DNA of 38,465 nt from Oceanobacillus caeni (GCF_019037185.1 NZ_JAHHXM010000028.1:1-38465); one strand, 5' to 3'; positions 24,665-33,362 are shown, counted from the stretch's first letter. A program made the numbers and translations. The notes: a model not told the origin generated them from the letters alone.

Positions 24665-25468
24665 CTATTTAATTTGAAATGAAAAGGAAACATGATCCTG
24701 AATCGGAATCCAGCCTCCGATACCTTGTTTCGTTACATTCTTAATGATTAAACCTTTATTACTACCTTTTAACTGAACATATACTTCCCCAAAGGTTACT
24801 TGTCCCTTTTCATTGACCGCGGGCGCGAAAGCATTCAATACACCAAATTTTTCTGCAGGAATATTATAGGAATTTTCCTTTTTTGTATTTTTACCAATGA
24901 TGGTTTGGTAAGATAGTGGTAATTTTGTTTTTTCCTTCGTTGCTAAAAGCATCATTTTTTTTACATCATCTGGATTTTTTATTTTGTTTGTTAAAGCACC
25001 TTTAATTTCCTTTTGTTCTTGTTGAACATAATTCATCACCTGGTTAGCATCCCCACCAAGATTGTTTAGTTCATTTGTATTAATTTTTTGATATTCCCAG
25101 TTTATATTTGTTTCTAGTGACTCATAATTTAATGGCCAACGTCCCAAATAAATCATTCCCCGGTAACCAATTGCAACTGGAGATGGGTCTAAAGTGGATT
25201 CATTCAACATTTTTATTAAATCCGGATTTTTTATCGGGATGTCTGTTCCCTCCATTAATTCTTTTGTTAATTCACTAGGCTCAATAACTTCCTGATTTTC
25301 TGTCGTATTTGGATACGTATTTTCTTTGGAAATATCTAATACGTGGCTAGGAATTTCAAAAGGATCTTTACTCTTTTTAGCATCTTTTTGTTCTTCAGCG
25401 GAGCTTAGAATCGGAAAGATTAATGCATAAATGCAAGCCATTAGTATAGTAAGTTTTCTTCCCTTCAT
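24665..25468 (-). CDS. yfkD: YfkD-like secreted protein
   Basis: This 267-residue protein is homologous to B. subtilis YfkD. A signal peptide occupies about 1-24 (GRKLTILMACIYALIFPILSSA). The conserved body has EIPSHVLDISKENTYPN, EPSELTKELMEG, GYRGMIYLGRWPLNYES and a C-terminal beta-rich end. No enzymatic motif is visible and the function is unknown. It stands alone with its own terminator. Its place near yfkH and yfkJ reproduces the yfk cluster of B. subtilis. Confidence 0.87.
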   Translation of the reverse strand: MKGRKLTILMACIYALIFPILSSAEEQKDAKKSKDPFEIPSHVLDISKENTYPNTTENQEVIEPSELTKELMEGTDIPIKNPDLIKMLNESTLDPSPVAIGYRGMIYLGRWPLNYESLETNINWEYQKINTNELNNLGGDANQVMNYVQQEQKEIKGALTNKIKNPDDVKKMMLLATKEKTKLPLSYQTIIGKNTKKENSYNIPAEKFGVLNAFAPAVNEKGQVTFGEVYVQLKGSNKGLIIKNVTKQGIGGWIPIQDHVSFSFQIK

Positions 25469-25547
25469 TTCAGTTTCATCCTTTCATTTTTCCCTAGTTT
25501 TTTCTTATAGGATAAAAATATACGTGACTGAAATTAAATATTAAAAT

Positions 25548-25575
25548 AAGACCAAATCACTCAAGATTTGGTCTT
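25548..25575 (-). terminator. hairpin downstream of the amino-acid ABC genes
   Basis: AAGACCAAATC (25548-25558) pairs perfectly with GATTTGGTCTT (25565-25575) over a 6-nt loop. A weak T-rich tail (TTATTTTAA) follows on the minus strand, ahead of yfkD. Confidence 0.7.
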
Positions 25576-25627
25576 GTAAAAGGGTATAAAAATTCAGCTT
25601 AATAAATCTCGCCATAAGGAAGACCAT

Positions 25628-25663
25628 GTCAAGGACAGGCGACAGGGCGCTTCCGCTTTTGTT
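25628..25663 (-). repeat. end fragment of the GCGGAAGCGC dispersed repeat
   Basis: On the minus strand it begins AAAAGCGGAAGCGCCC, matching the left end of the copy at 15341. The right end is not recognisable. It lies directly behind the permease stop codon. Confidence 0.5.
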
Positions 25664-25665
25664 CA

Positions 25666-26349
25666 TTAAACATACTTACTATAATGACTTTCTAATCTTT
25701 CCTGCATGTAACCAATTAAGATACATATAGGCCAATAAATAAGCGCAACTAATATATACATCGTCATGGCATCAAACTCTCTACCGGCAACGATTTGTGT
25801 TTTTTGAAAAAGCTCCGGTACAGTGATGACAGCTGCTAATGATGTTGCCTTCACAACATCCATAAACACATTGGTTAGAGGCGGAACCGCTATACGAACA
25901 GCCTGGGGCAAAATAATCGATCGTAATGTCGTTCCGTAACTTAACCCTAATGACCTAGCAGCTTCCCATTGCCCTTGATCTACAGAGCTTAAAGAGGAAC
26001 GATTGATTTCAGCGATATAAGCAGCACTATTTAAGCCGAACCCTAATATAGCTGCACTAATTGCATTTAATTTCATCCCTACAACTGGTAATCCAAAATA
26101 TAAAATAAATAAGAAAACAAGCATCGGAGTTCCTCTCATAAATGATATATATAAACGTGCGGGCCAGCGTAACCCCCTCATATTTGAACCTCTAGCAAGC
26201 GCTAAAAATAGACCAAGGACTAACCCAATTCCCATTCCTACTACCGAAATTAGAATCGTCATAGGTAATCCTTCTAAAACAAAAGGCAAGCTCCGTATCG
26301 CTAGTTCTACATCAAATAATCCTTCAAAATCAAAGCCATTCACATTCAT
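25666..26349 (-). CDS. polar amino-acid ABC transporter permease
   Basis: This 227-residue HisM/GlnP-type permease has about five membrane helices and the EAA coupling loop (SSVDQGQWEAARSLGLSYGTTLRSIILPQA) near 120-150. The start of the family domain (LPFVLEGLPMTILISVVGM) is visible. It follows the binding-protein gene by 10 nt on the same strand. No ATPase gene lies in the operon, so it must use one encoded elsewhere. The arrangement recalls the two-gene yckA-yckB unit of B. subtilis. Confidence 0.9.
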   Translation of the reverse strand: MNVNGFDFEGLFDVELAIRSLPFVLEGLPMTILISVVGMGIGLVLGLFLALARGSNMRGLRWPARLYISFMRGTPMLVFLFILYFGLPVVGMKLNAISAAILGFGLNSAAYIAEINRSSLSSVDQGQWEAARSLGLSYGTTLRSIILPQAVRIAVPPLTNVFMDVVKATSLAAVITVPELFQKTQIVAGREFDAMTMYILVALIYWPICILIGYMQERLESHYSKYV

Positions 26350-26359
26350 TGTACTCTCC

Positions 26360-27208
26360 TTACAGATCTAACCCTTCAATTTCCTCAATTTCTCCCTCTG
26401 GTTTTTGGGAGGCATCTTCTTTGTAAAATTGATTTGCTAATTTCGATAATGTTCCGTCTTCACGCATTTCATTTAAGGCTTTATTAATTTCTTCTGTAAC
26501 TCGATCTGCATCTTTAGGTAAAATAACGCCTTGTTCTGTTGGGTGGAACTTCAATGTCGGATGTAAATGAATTTCGAAGTCAGGGAATGCTGCTACACCA
26601 AATTTAGTTAAGAAGTAATCGTTTATAACAACATCCGTTCTACCGTTATCTACATCTCTTAAGTATGCCTCATTTGGTGCATTTCCGTATGTAACTACTT
26701 CCGCTCCGAAACGTTCTGCAATTTGACTATAAATCGTAGTTGCTCCACCACCAGCTTTTTTTCCTTTTAAATCTTCCAATGATTCAATTCCAGAATTATC
26801 TTCTTTTCTTACAGCCATCGTTGTATAAGAATACTTATATGGTTCACTAAAATTAAATTCTTCTTTTCGTTTATCTGTAATTTCAATGTCATTCGCTGCC
26901 ATATCGATTCTTCCACTCTTAATTGCTGGAAGCATACTATCGATTCCCATTATTTCAAAAGAAACATCTAACCCTAAGCGCTTACCGACTTCACGCATTA
27001 TTTCAACATCATAACCTGTTAAATTTTCATCTTCATCATAATAAGAGGAAGCAATTAAAGTTCCGGATGTCCCGACAACTATTTTTCCCGTATCTTGAAT
27101 TTTCTCCCACACCTTATCGTCAGACGCCTTTTCTGTATCACCACAAGCAGATAAAATGGTAATACACAAAACGAACAACAAAATTAAACTACCTTTAAAT
27201 TTATTCAT
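26360..27208 (-). CDS. amino-acid ABC transporter substrate-binding lipoprotein
   Basis: This 282-residue family-3 solute-binding lipoprotein has a signal peptide with lipobox LSAC (C22), which anchors it outside the membrane. Typical blocks are GKIVVGTSGTLIASSYYDEDENLTGYDVEIM, FEIMGIDSMLPAIKSGRIDM and the LKGKKAGGG hinge. The acidic C-terminal tail (EGEIEEIEGLDL) is unusual. The substrate is probably a polar amino acid or cystine; it cannot be settled from sequence. GGGGAG ahead of the ATG gives the start. It is cotranscribed with the permease. Confidence 0.92.
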   Translation of the reverse strand: MNKFKGSLILLFVLCITILSACGDTEKASDDKVWEKIQDTGKIVVGTSGTLIASSYYDEDENLTGYDVEIMREVGKRLGLDVSFEIMGIDSMLPAIKSGRIDMAANDIEITDKRKEEFNFSEPYKYSYTTMAVRKEDNSGIESLEDLKGKKAGGGATTIYSQIAERFGAEVVTYGNAPNEAYLRDVDNGRTDVVINDYFLTKFGVAAFPDFEIHLHPTLKFHPTEQGVILPKDADRVTEEINKALNEMREDGTLSKLANQFYKEDASQKPEGEIEEIEGLDL

Positions 27209-27290
27209 CCTAATCTCCCCTTTGTTATAATTTGTTATCCGTATTATATTGTAACAGCATCAACATGGTTAATCCACCAAATCATTAAAA

Positions 27291-27320
27291 AAGACATCCG
27301 TTTATGATAACGAATGCCTT
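27291..27320 (-). terminator. terminator of yfkH
   Basis: AAGACATCCGTT (27291-27302) and AACGAATGCCTT (27309-27320) pair over 12 positions with two G-T pairs. TTTTTTAATG follows on the minus strand. Confidence 0.75.
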
Positions 27321-27344
27321 CTGTAATTTATGATGCTGTAATGA

Positions 27345-28178
27345 TTAAAAAAATGTTCCTCTTTCTTTCTTAAACTCACTAATGACAGAGTTAATAATTC
27401 CGCCTATAATAATAATCGCGCCAAGTAGATAAAACCAAATCATTAAAATAATAATTGCACCTAGACTTCCGTATTTAACGGAATAATTTGCAAACGTACT
27501 TACATAAAAAGAAAAACCATAGGATACAACTTGCCATGCAATCGTACCAATAATCGTTCCCCAAATTGCTTCTCCAAAAGAAATATGTTTATTCGGGGCT
27601 AATTTATATAAGAAAAGTAATACGATAAAAAATATAACGGTAGATAACACCCATCTTAATGTGTGCCACAATTGTAAAAAGCTATCCGATAATCCAACAA
27701 ATGCAAAAATGTATTCACCAATAATTTGACCAAATACAGGGAGTAGTAAGGAAACAACGATAACTAATACCATTGCAATTGTTAAAACAATTGCAATTAG
27801 CCTTGTTACAAAGAAAGAACGGTCTTCATCGATATCATAGGCACGGTTAAAAGCTTTCATAATAGCATTAATGGCGTTAGAAGCAGCCCATAAGGTCCCG
27901 ATAATCCCGATTGAAAGTAACCCTCCATTTGTTTGGCCCAATAATTGATCTAAATTCGATTCAATTAATGTCATAATCTCGTCCGGAGCGTAAAAGTCCA
28001 TGATTTCCATAACCGATTCCACATTAATTGGAAGATATCCGATTAAGTTAAGTAAAAACAGTAAAAACGGGAAAAGCGAAAGTAAGAAGAAATAAGCTAG
28101 TTGTGCGGCCAATCCAAAAACATCCACATCATCCATGCGTTTACCCAACTGCTTACCCATAATGATTAAATTACCCAA
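27345..28178 (-). CDS. yfkH: YihY/BrkB-family membrane protein (YfkH)
   Basis: This YihY/virulence-factor-BrkB family protein has 278 residues from the chosen start, with six membrane helices (starting GLAAQLAYFFLLSLFPFLLF). The family was once called 'ribonuclease BN' in error; its real function is unknown. The start is uncertain. TTG 28178 has GGAG 8 nt upstream. TTG 28199 and ATG 28160 are alternatives with worse spacing. It follows yfkJ and the YtxH-like gene, matching the B. subtilis yfkJ-yfkI-yfkH order, but an intervening hairpin terminator may limit read-through. Confidence 0.85.
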   Translation of the reverse strand: MGNLIIMGKQLGKRMDDVDVFGLAAQLAYFFLLSLFPFLLFLLNLIGYLPINVESVMEIMDFYAPDEIMTLIESNLDQLLGQTNGGLLSIGIIGTLWAASNAINAIMKAFNRAYDIDEDRSFFVTRLIAIVLTIAMVLVIVVSLLLPVFGQIIGEYIFAFVGLSDSFLQLWHTLRWVLSTVIFFIVLLFLYKLAPNKHISFGEAIWGTIIGTIAWQVVSYGFSFYVSTFANYSVKYGSLGAIIILMIWFYLLGAIIIIGGIINSVISEFKKERGTFF

Positions 28179-28224
28179 TTTCCTCTCTCCTATTTTCAAA
28201 GGAACTTTTCTTTATTCAGAAAAA

Positions 28225-28243
28225 AATCGGCTTTTCGCCGATT
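28225..28243 (-). terminator. terminator/attenuator between the YtxH-like gene and yfkH
   Basis: AATCGGC (28225-28231) pairs with GCCGATT (28237-28243), and TTTTTTCTG follows on the minus strand. It lies between two genes that are otherwise in operon order. Confidence 0.8.
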
Positions 28244-28273
28244 CCCTTCCCTTTACATTATGTAAATTACCCA

Positions 28274-28552
28274 CTATTTATTATTCGTAAACTTATTTAT
28301 TGTTTCTTCAACTTGCTCTAAAGCGTTAATTGCATTATCCGCCCCACTAGTTAATGTTTCATTCCAACGATCAACTGTTGTACGGAATGTTTGAACTGCT
28401 TCAGATGGATTCTTAATATAATGAGAAGAACAAGATTTTACTGAATTCAAATGTGTTTTTGCATATTCTCTCGTATCCTTATCAAGTAATGCAACAATAG
28501 CTCCAACTGTTGCACCTGCAACCACTCCTGTAATCAATCTAGCTTTACCCAT
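28274..28552 (-). CDS. YtxH-like small protein (yfkI position)
   Basis: This 92-residue protein has a short N-terminal hydrophobic, Gly/Ala/Val-rich segment (LITGVVAGATVGAIVALL, about 6-23) followed by the DKDTRE turn and a helical charged tail. That layout is typical of YtxH-like proteins linked to general stress in Bacillus. It lies 16 nt behind yfkJ on the same strand, clearly an operon, in the position of B. subtilis yfkI. Its function is unknown. Confidence 0.78.
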   Translation of the reverse strand: MGKARLITGVVAGATVGAIVALLDKDTREYAKTHLNSVKSCSSHYIKNPSEAVQTFRTTVDRWNETLTSGADNAINALEQVEETINKFTNNK

Positions 28553-28567
28553 AAGTAATCTCTCCTT

Positions 28568-29041
28568 TTACAATGAATGTTCCATTTTAATATAGTTTAA
28601 TAATTGGGTGCAACCCTCTAACACTAACTCATAAGCGTAATCAAAATTCCCAGTAAAGTAAGGATCCGGCACATTTTTTTCTTTAGGATTCTCTATAAAG
28701 TCCATTAATTTTCCAGTGGTTGCCTTATGGTTATTAGCATTTCCTAAATCCTTTAAACCTTTCATATTTTGATCATCCATTGCAATAATATAATCAAAAT
28801 CCTCAAAGTCATGTACATTTACTTTTCTCGCAACCATGCCTTCGTACGAGATATTCTTACTATCTAATATATCTCTCGTACCTTTGTGTGGTGCTTTACC
28901 AATGTGCCACTCACCTAGACCCCCAGAATCCACTTCAATTTTATCGGCCAAGTTTTCTTTACAAACCATGTCTCTAAAAATAGCCTCTGCCATTGGCGAT
29001 CTACATATATTCCCTAAACAAACAAATAAAACACGTATCAT
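28568..29041 (-). CDS. yfkJ: low-molecular-weight protein-tyrosine phosphatase (YfkJ)
   Basis: This 157-residue enzyme dephosphorylates phosphotyrosine. The P-loop CLGNICRS (C8-S15; nucleophile C8, R14) is at the N terminus, and the general-acid Asp is in VPDPYFTGNFDYAY near the end. B. subtilis YfkJ has been tied to ethanol stress resistance. It is the first gene of the yfkJ-yfkI-yfkH cluster. No clear promoter motif was picked out in the 113-nt upstream gap. Confidence 0.93.
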   Translation of the reverse strand: MIRVLFVCLGNICRSPMAEAIFRDMVCKENLADKIEVDSGGLGEWHIGKAPHKGTRDILDSKNISYEGMVARKVNVHDFEDFDYIIAMDDQNMKGLKDLGNANNHKATTGKLMDFIENPKEKNVPDPYFTGNFDYAYELVLEGCTQLLNYIKMEHSL

Positions 29042-29154
29042 TTAATCACCTATTTTACAACTATTGTTATTATAATCAACTATTCCTATCATAAGCAATA
29101 TTAATCCATTTTTCCAGAAGTTCTCCTTAAAAAACTTGGCATTTGTTTTTAAAC

Positions 29155-29820
29155 TTATGTAATTGGTTGAATACACATTTCATCATTATTTATTGCAGCA
29201 TTCACATAAGAACCTACATTATAAGCTGTCAATTCTTCCATCTCTATTGAATGTATAAATTCATGCGCTTGTTCGGGATGAAATTTAATAGGTGAAATCC
29301 ATTCATTTTCCTTCTCTTTTGGTAAAATAACTGGCATCCGATGATGAATATTTCGCATAAATGTATTAGCCTCTTTTGTAAGGATTGTACATGTAAATAA
29401 GACCTTATCGTCCTGCACCCACTTATCCCAAAGACCGGCAAATGTGAAAATGTTCCTGTCTTTTACTTGAATTCGCTTTGGTTGCTTTTCACCATCTACC
29501 TTTTTCCATTCATAAAAACTGTCTGCTACAATAAGACATCGTTTTTGTGACATTAATTTTTTAAAACTCGGTTTTTCATGTGCAGTTTCGCTTCTTGCAT
29601 TTATCATTTTATACCCTATTTTTTCATCCTTCGCCCATGACGGAACTAATCCCCAGCGCAAATATCCCGCTCGCTTTTTCTTTCCATCATGAATAATAGC
29701 TAATACATTTTGACCAGGAGCGATATTATAACTAGGTTGATAGGAATCAATTGGTTCATCGATATCAAATTCTTCAAGAATCTCTAGTTCATCTTTAAGC
29801 AACGTATACCTGCCACACAT
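29155..29820 (-). CDS. SRAP (YedK/HMCES-like) abasic-site-protecting protein
   Basis: This 221-residue SOS-response-associated peptidase family protein forms a DNA-protein crosslink with abasic sites in single-stranded DNA through its N-terminal Cys. Start ATG 29820 gives MCGRYTL with the essential C2; the alternative TTG two codons earlier would bury it. Other hallmark residues are NARSET, the Glu of DSFYEWK and the His pair of IHHRMPVIL. AAGGGG lies 9 nt ahead of the ATG. It follows a short ORF by 2 nt. Confidence 0.92.
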   Translation of the reverse strand: MCGRYTLLKDELEILEEFDIDEPIDSYQPSYNIAPGQNVLAIIHDGKKKRAGYLRWGLVPSWAKDEKIGYKMINARSETAHEKPSFKKLMSQKRCLIVADSFYEWKKVDGEKQPKRIQVKDRNIFTFAGLWDKWVQDDKVLFTCTILTKEANTFMRNIHHRMPVILPKEKENEWISPIKFHPEQAHEFIHSIEMEELTAYNVGSYVNAAINNDEMCIQPIT

Positions 29821-29822
29821 GT

Positions 29823-30020
29823 TCAATCACCCCTTGTAGAAAACCTTGCATTCCCTTTTCCTTTAAACGTACGATAAGCCCCTTCCATACATGCTACTAT
29901 AAACGCAAAAACTTTTGAATTACTTTGAATTGAGAATGGGACTTCAACATTCCTAGACTTGATTATCATTCCGAGTTTGATAAGTGGACTTAAACCTGTA
30001 AATATAATTGCAGTTACCAA
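29823..30020 (-). CDS. doubtful short ORF upstream of the SRAP gene
   Basis: This 65-codon reading frame opens with TTG and its stop is 2 nt before the SRAP start, which would suit translational coupling. There is no ribosome site before it and no family is recognised. The product is mildly hydrophobic at the N terminus and basic at the C terminus (KGKGNARFSTRGD). It may be a spurious ORF or the remnant of a decayed gene. Confidence 0.2.
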   Translation of the reverse strand: MVTAIIFTGLSPLIKLGMIIKSRNVEVPFSIQSNSKVFAFIVACMEGAYRTFKGKGNARFSTRGD

Positions 30021-30158
30021 ACCATTGGAAAGGATTCCCCGAAGCTAGTTGATCTGAAGCTTATTAATCAACCTGATTAAACAGATATTAGACAACTACT
30101 TTTTGGGCATATTATCAATATCTTTATCATTCATTTTTGTCCGAAGGGAGAAGATCAG

Positions 30159-30863
30159 ATGGATTTTTTTCACGGTCAAGAAACACTTACGGCCATGCAA
30201 TGGGTTTTGAGGGCAGTAGTAAGCTATTTTTTTATGCTTATTATCACAAAATTAATGGGACAGCGCTCCATTTCACAGCTTAATTTACTTGATTTTGCGA
30301 TTGCAGTGATTATTGGTAACATAATCGCCCACCCTTTATCTGACGAAGGATTAGGCTTAAAAGGAGCTATGATTACGATGGGTTCACTTGTCATTTTATA
30401 TGTATCAAGTGTTTTCATCGTATTAAAATCAAAATATATAAGAAAATTTGTTTTACCAAATCCAATGCCATTAATTAAAAATGGACAATTTGTTTATAAA
30501 AACTTAGCAAAGGCAAGAATTTCAGTGGATTACATATTATCAGAAGCCAGAAAAGAAAATATTGATGACCTTAAAAAGCTCTCGTTAGCTTTATGGGAGC
30601 CTAATGGAACGATTTCATTTTTTGTTAGTCCTAATTATCAGGCTATTACTCGGGGGGATTTAAATATTTTAACGAAGCCTTTTGATTTTCCAAAAGTTGT
30701 TATAAGAGAGGGGAATATAGAAAAATCTGTCCTACAGCAAGCCGGAAAGGAGGAAAGCTGGCTGCTATCAGCATTAAAAACAAATCATAATGTTGTACTG
30801 GAAGATGTGTTATTAGCTACTATAGATAAGAGCTATCAGTTAAAAGTTTTCTTATATCGCTAA
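30159..30863 (+). CDS. DUF421 membrane protein (YetF/YkjA-like)
   Basis: This 234-residue member of the YetF/DUF421 family has three N-terminal membrane helices (about 15-38, 47-62 and 70-90). Two cytosolic or exposed alpha/beta segments follow, with the family strings TKLMGQRSISQLNLLDFAIAV, GNIIAHPLSDE and the NPMPLIKNGQ turn. Some members influence spore germination; others are uncharacterised. AGGGAG lies ahead of the ATG. It is a single gene, divergent from the SRAP gene and convergent with the CAP-domain gene. Confidence 0.85.
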   Translation: MDFFHGQETLTAMQWVLRAVVSYFFMLIITKLMGQRSISQLNLLDFAIAVIIGNIIAHPLSDEGLGLKGAMITMGSLVILYVSSVFIVLKSKYIRKFVLPNPMPLIKNGQFVYKNLAKARISVDYILSEARKENIDDLKKLSLALWEPNGTISFFVSPNYQAITRGDLNILTKPFDFPKVVIREGNIEKSVLQQAGKEESWLLSALKTNHNVVLEDVLLATIDKSYQLKVFLYR

Positions 30864-30950
30864 TGAAGGTACTGATTACTCACATACTCCATTAGGAAAA
30901 GCCATCATTATCATTCCGTTGTAGAATTTTTCTTGAATAGCAGATGAAAA

Positions 30951-30996
30951 AAACAGCACGAAACCAAATGTTTATCCATTCGATTTCATGCTGTTT
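30951..30996 (-). terminator. terminator of the CAP-domain gene
   Basis: AAACAGCA (30951-30958) pairs with TGCTGTTT (30989-30996), extended by GAAA/TTTC and further weak pairing. TTTTTTTCATC follows on the minus strand. Confidence 0.8.
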
Positions 30997-31025
30997 ATTT
31001 GTTTTAAAAAAGTTTTGTTCCAGTC

Positions 31026-31871
31026 TTATTTACCAATAAATTGTTGTGTCCAAAGGTTACCATTTTCTACATAACCCACACCGATGTGTGTAAAGTTTCC
31101 GTTAAGGATATTAGCACGGTGACCTTCACTGTTCATCCAAGCATTTACCACTTCTGCTGGAGTACGTTGACCTTTGGCAATGTTTTCACCTGCAGTACTG
31201 TAGCTAACGCCGAATTTCTTCATCATATCAAATGGTGAACCGTAAGTTGGGCTATTATGATCAAAGTATCCATTCGCTGCCATATCACGAGATTTTTCAC
31301 GAGCTACTTTACTCAATTCATTATCTACTTTTAGTGCTGCTAAACCATGTTTTGCTCTTTCTTGGTTTGTTAAAGTAACTACTTCTTGTTCAAATTGGCT
31401 TAATTGATTACCTTGTTCTTTTGTAGCTTCTTTTTCAGCTGGTTTTTGAGTTTCCTTCGTTGGTTGTTGTACTTTATTATCAGCTGGTTTTTCTACTTCT
31501 TTTGCTGGTTGATCTGCTTTATTTTCAGCAGGTTTTTCTACTTCTTTTGCTGGTTGGTCAGCTTTATTTTCGGCTGGCTTTTCTACTTCTTTTTCCGGTT
31601 GATCTGCTTTATTCTCTTTTGTTGGTTGTTGATTGTTGTCATTACAGTTTATCTTATACTTGTTCATTGCTTTCTGAACTAAATCGTGAATCTTAGCTTG
31701 ATCTAGATTTTTATTGTTTAGGTTAACTTGTTCTCCATTAATAGAGTAATAAACTTTATATGAACTATTTGCATTAGCGTTTGTATCTGCATGTGCATCT
31801 GCGGAATCAAATGCTCCCCCAAAGATAATTGCAGCCGATAGTGCTGTTACAATACCTACCTTCTTAAACAT
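31026..31871 (-). CDS. secreted CAP/SCP-domain protein with EKPAENKADQPAK repeats
   Basis: This 281-residue protein resembles YkwD and other bacillar CAP proteins. A signal peptide covers 1 to about 26 (KKVGIVTALSAAIIFGGAF). A short N-terminal domain (about 35-75) is followed by a Lys/Glu/Pro linker with four 15-residue repeats (86-145). The CAP domain lies at about 162-281 with FDHNSP, AGENIAKG and EGHRANILN. No cell-wall anchor motif is seen; the linker suggests spanning or binding the wall. Its biochemical activity is unknown. AAGGAGAG precedes the ATG. It is divergent from mreBH. Confidence 0.9.
   Translation of the reverse strand: MFKKVGIVTALSAAIIFGGAFDSADAHADTNANANSSYKVYYSINGEQVNLNNKNLDQAKIHDLVQKAMNKYKINCNDNNQQPTKENKADQPEKEVEKPAENKADQPAKEVEKPAENKADQPAKEVEKPADNKVQQPTKETQKPAEKEATKEQGNQLSQFEQEVVTLTNQERAKHGLAALKVDNELSKVAREKSRDMAANGYFDHNSPTYGSPFDMMKKFGVSYSTAGENIAKGQRTPAEVVNAWMNSEGHRANILNGNFTHIGVGYVENGNLWTQQFIGK
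31437..31616 (-). repeat. four 45-bp repeats encoding the Pro/Lys/Glu linker
   Basis: Four 15-codon units of type ENKADQPAKEVEKPA occur; the middle copies are nearly identical in DNA, so copy number may vary between strains. Confidence 0.85.
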
Positions 31872-31931
31872 ATATATGTTCTCTCCTTTTGGTTTTTATT
31901 TTTGAAAAGCCCTCGTGTGACTTACAAAATC

Positions 31932-31940
31932 ATCATAGCA
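31932..31940 (-). promoter_or_regulatory. extended -10 promoter for the CAP-domain gene
   Basis: On the minus strand TGCTATGAT is an extended -10 located about 61 nt ahead of the start codon. The -35 region is AT-rich without a clear hexamer. Confidence 0.45.
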
Positions 31941-32133
31941 CAGGTTTTTTGTAATAATTTTGGCTCTAATTTCCAAATGAGAGATTTAAAATAAACTAGA
32001 TTCATAAAAAAAGAGAAAACCTTGATTTATCCATCAAACTGAAAAATCCTTGATTTAGAATAAATGGATAGGGATGCTTCTTCCTACAAAATTTTCCATA
32101 ATATTAATGTTGACACTTTTTTTAATGGCGTCA

Positions 32134-32165
32134 TTTGTTACAAAACCACCTTTTTTGTAAACAAA
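32134..32165. promoter_or_regulatory. inverted repeat in the CAP-mreBH intergenic region
   Basis: TTTGTTACAAAA (32134-32145) faces TTTTGTAAACAAA (32153-32165), an inverted repeat with one extra base in one arm and a 7-nt centre. A TTGACA lies at 32110-32115 but no good -10 follows. It could be an operator. The remainder of this 476-nt gap holds no gene. Confidence 0.35.
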
Positions 32166-32281
32166 TTGTCACTTGATTTGTTCTCTATTTCGGATTATTT
32201 TTATTAATATGCTTTTCACTATTAGATATATATAGGAAGTTTCTAAAATCTATTAAAGGGAAAAATTAAAACTATTATACA

Positions 32282-32307
32282 ACCCCCATAAAAAAGTAGA
32301 ATTAGAA
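32282..32307 (+). promoter_or_regulatory. SigI-type promoter of mreBH
   Basis: ACCCCC (32282-32287), a 16-nt spacer, and AGAA (32304-32307) fit the SigI pattern (ACCCCC, 16 nt, CGAA) with one -10 mismatch, 41 nt ahead of the mreBH start. mreBH is a known SigI target in B. subtilis. Confidence 0.65.
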
Positions 32308-32347
32308 GTATTACTATATAAAGTCTGACTTCATTGGAGGAACTTAA

Positions 32348-33355
32348 ATGTTTTCAAATGCTGAAATTGGAATTGATTTAGGAACAGCTAACATCCTGAT
32401 CTATTCAAAATCAAAAGGTATCGTACTAAATGAGCCATCTGTTGTGGCAATTGACATAAATACAAAACAAGTCGTAGCCGTTGGGGCTGAGGCAAAAGAA
32501 ATGATCGGAAAAACTCCTCAAAACATCGTACCTATCCGCCCCTTAAAAGATGGCGTTATTGCGGATTATGACGTAACCGCGCAAATGTTAAAAGTTCTCT
32601 TAAAAAAGGTAAGCAAAAAAGCAGGAATTTCTACGAGGAAACCTATTGTTGTAGTCTGTACTCCATCTGGAAGTACTTCTGTGGAGAGACGCGCAATCCA
32701 CAATGCAGTCACTAGTTACGGTGCAAAGAATGTACATTTAATAGAAGAACCAGTTGCTGCAGCAATTGGTGCTGACTTACCGGTTGATGAACCTACTGCA
32801 AGTGTGGTTGTTGACATTGGTGGAGGTACAACCGAGGTTGGAATTATCTCATTCGGGGGTGTAGTTGCTTGTAATTCAGTACGTGTAGCAGGCGATCGTT
32901 TGGATGAAGAAATCATTCTTCACATTCGCAAACATTACAACATTTTAATTGGGGAACGTACTGCTGAAAGTATTAAAATGGAGATTGGCCATGCAGATTC
33001 GGATCATGAAGAAGTAAATATGGAGGTTCGTGGACGTGATATGGTTACGGGGTTACCAAAAACCATTACAATCTCATCTAAAGAAATTCACTCTGCTCTT
33101 AAAGAATCTCTAGAACAAATCCTTGATACAATCCGTGCAACATTAGAAGATTGCCCACCTGAACTAAGTGGAGACATCGTAGACCACGGTATTGTTCTAA
33201 CTGGTGGCGGAGCATTATTAAATGGAATACAAAAATGGTTGTCTACAGTAATCAATGTTCCCGTTCATATTGCACCTAGTCCACTAGAATCAGTTGCAAT
33301 TGGAACAGGTCGTTCTTTACAAATGATTACAAAATTACAAAAGGCTGCAAAATAA
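32348..33355 (+). CDS. mreBH: MreBH, actin-like cell-shape protein
   Basis: This 335-residue actin homologue forms membrane-associated filaments directing side-wall synthesis; in B. subtilis MreBH guides the autolysin LytE. It is assigned to MreBH rather than MreB or Mbl because of [42 protein letters not shown] and the ending close to IxKLQKAxK, as well as identical length and a SigI-like promoter. The phosphate-binding loops IGIDLGTAN and [10 protein letters not shown] and the adenosine motif [10 protein letters not shown] are intact. GGAGG precedes the ATG. Its monocistronic transcript ends in a strong terminator. Confidence 0.9.
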   Translation: MFSNAEIGIDLGTANILIYSKSKGIVLNEPSVVAIDINTKQVVAVGAEAKEMIGKTPQNIVPIRPLKDGVIADYDVTAQMLKVLLKKVSKKAGISTRKPIVVVCTPSGSTSVERRAIHNAVTSYGAKNVHLIEEPVAAAIGADLPVDEPTASVVVDIGGGTTEVGIISFGGVVACNSVRVAGDRLDEEIILHIRKHYNILIGERTAESIKMEIGHADSDHEEVNMEVRGRDMVTGLPKTITISSKEIHSALKESLEQILDTIRATLEDCPPELSGDIVDHGIVLTGGGALLNGIQKWLSTVINVPVHIAPSPLESVAIGTGRSLQMITKLQKAAK

Positions 33356-33362
33356 TCCTCTT

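Noticed and set aside
31404-31696. Hydrophobic plus-strand ORFs opposite the CAP-domain gene
   Set aside because: These are antisense shadows of the Lys/Glu/Pro repeats; no ribosome site.
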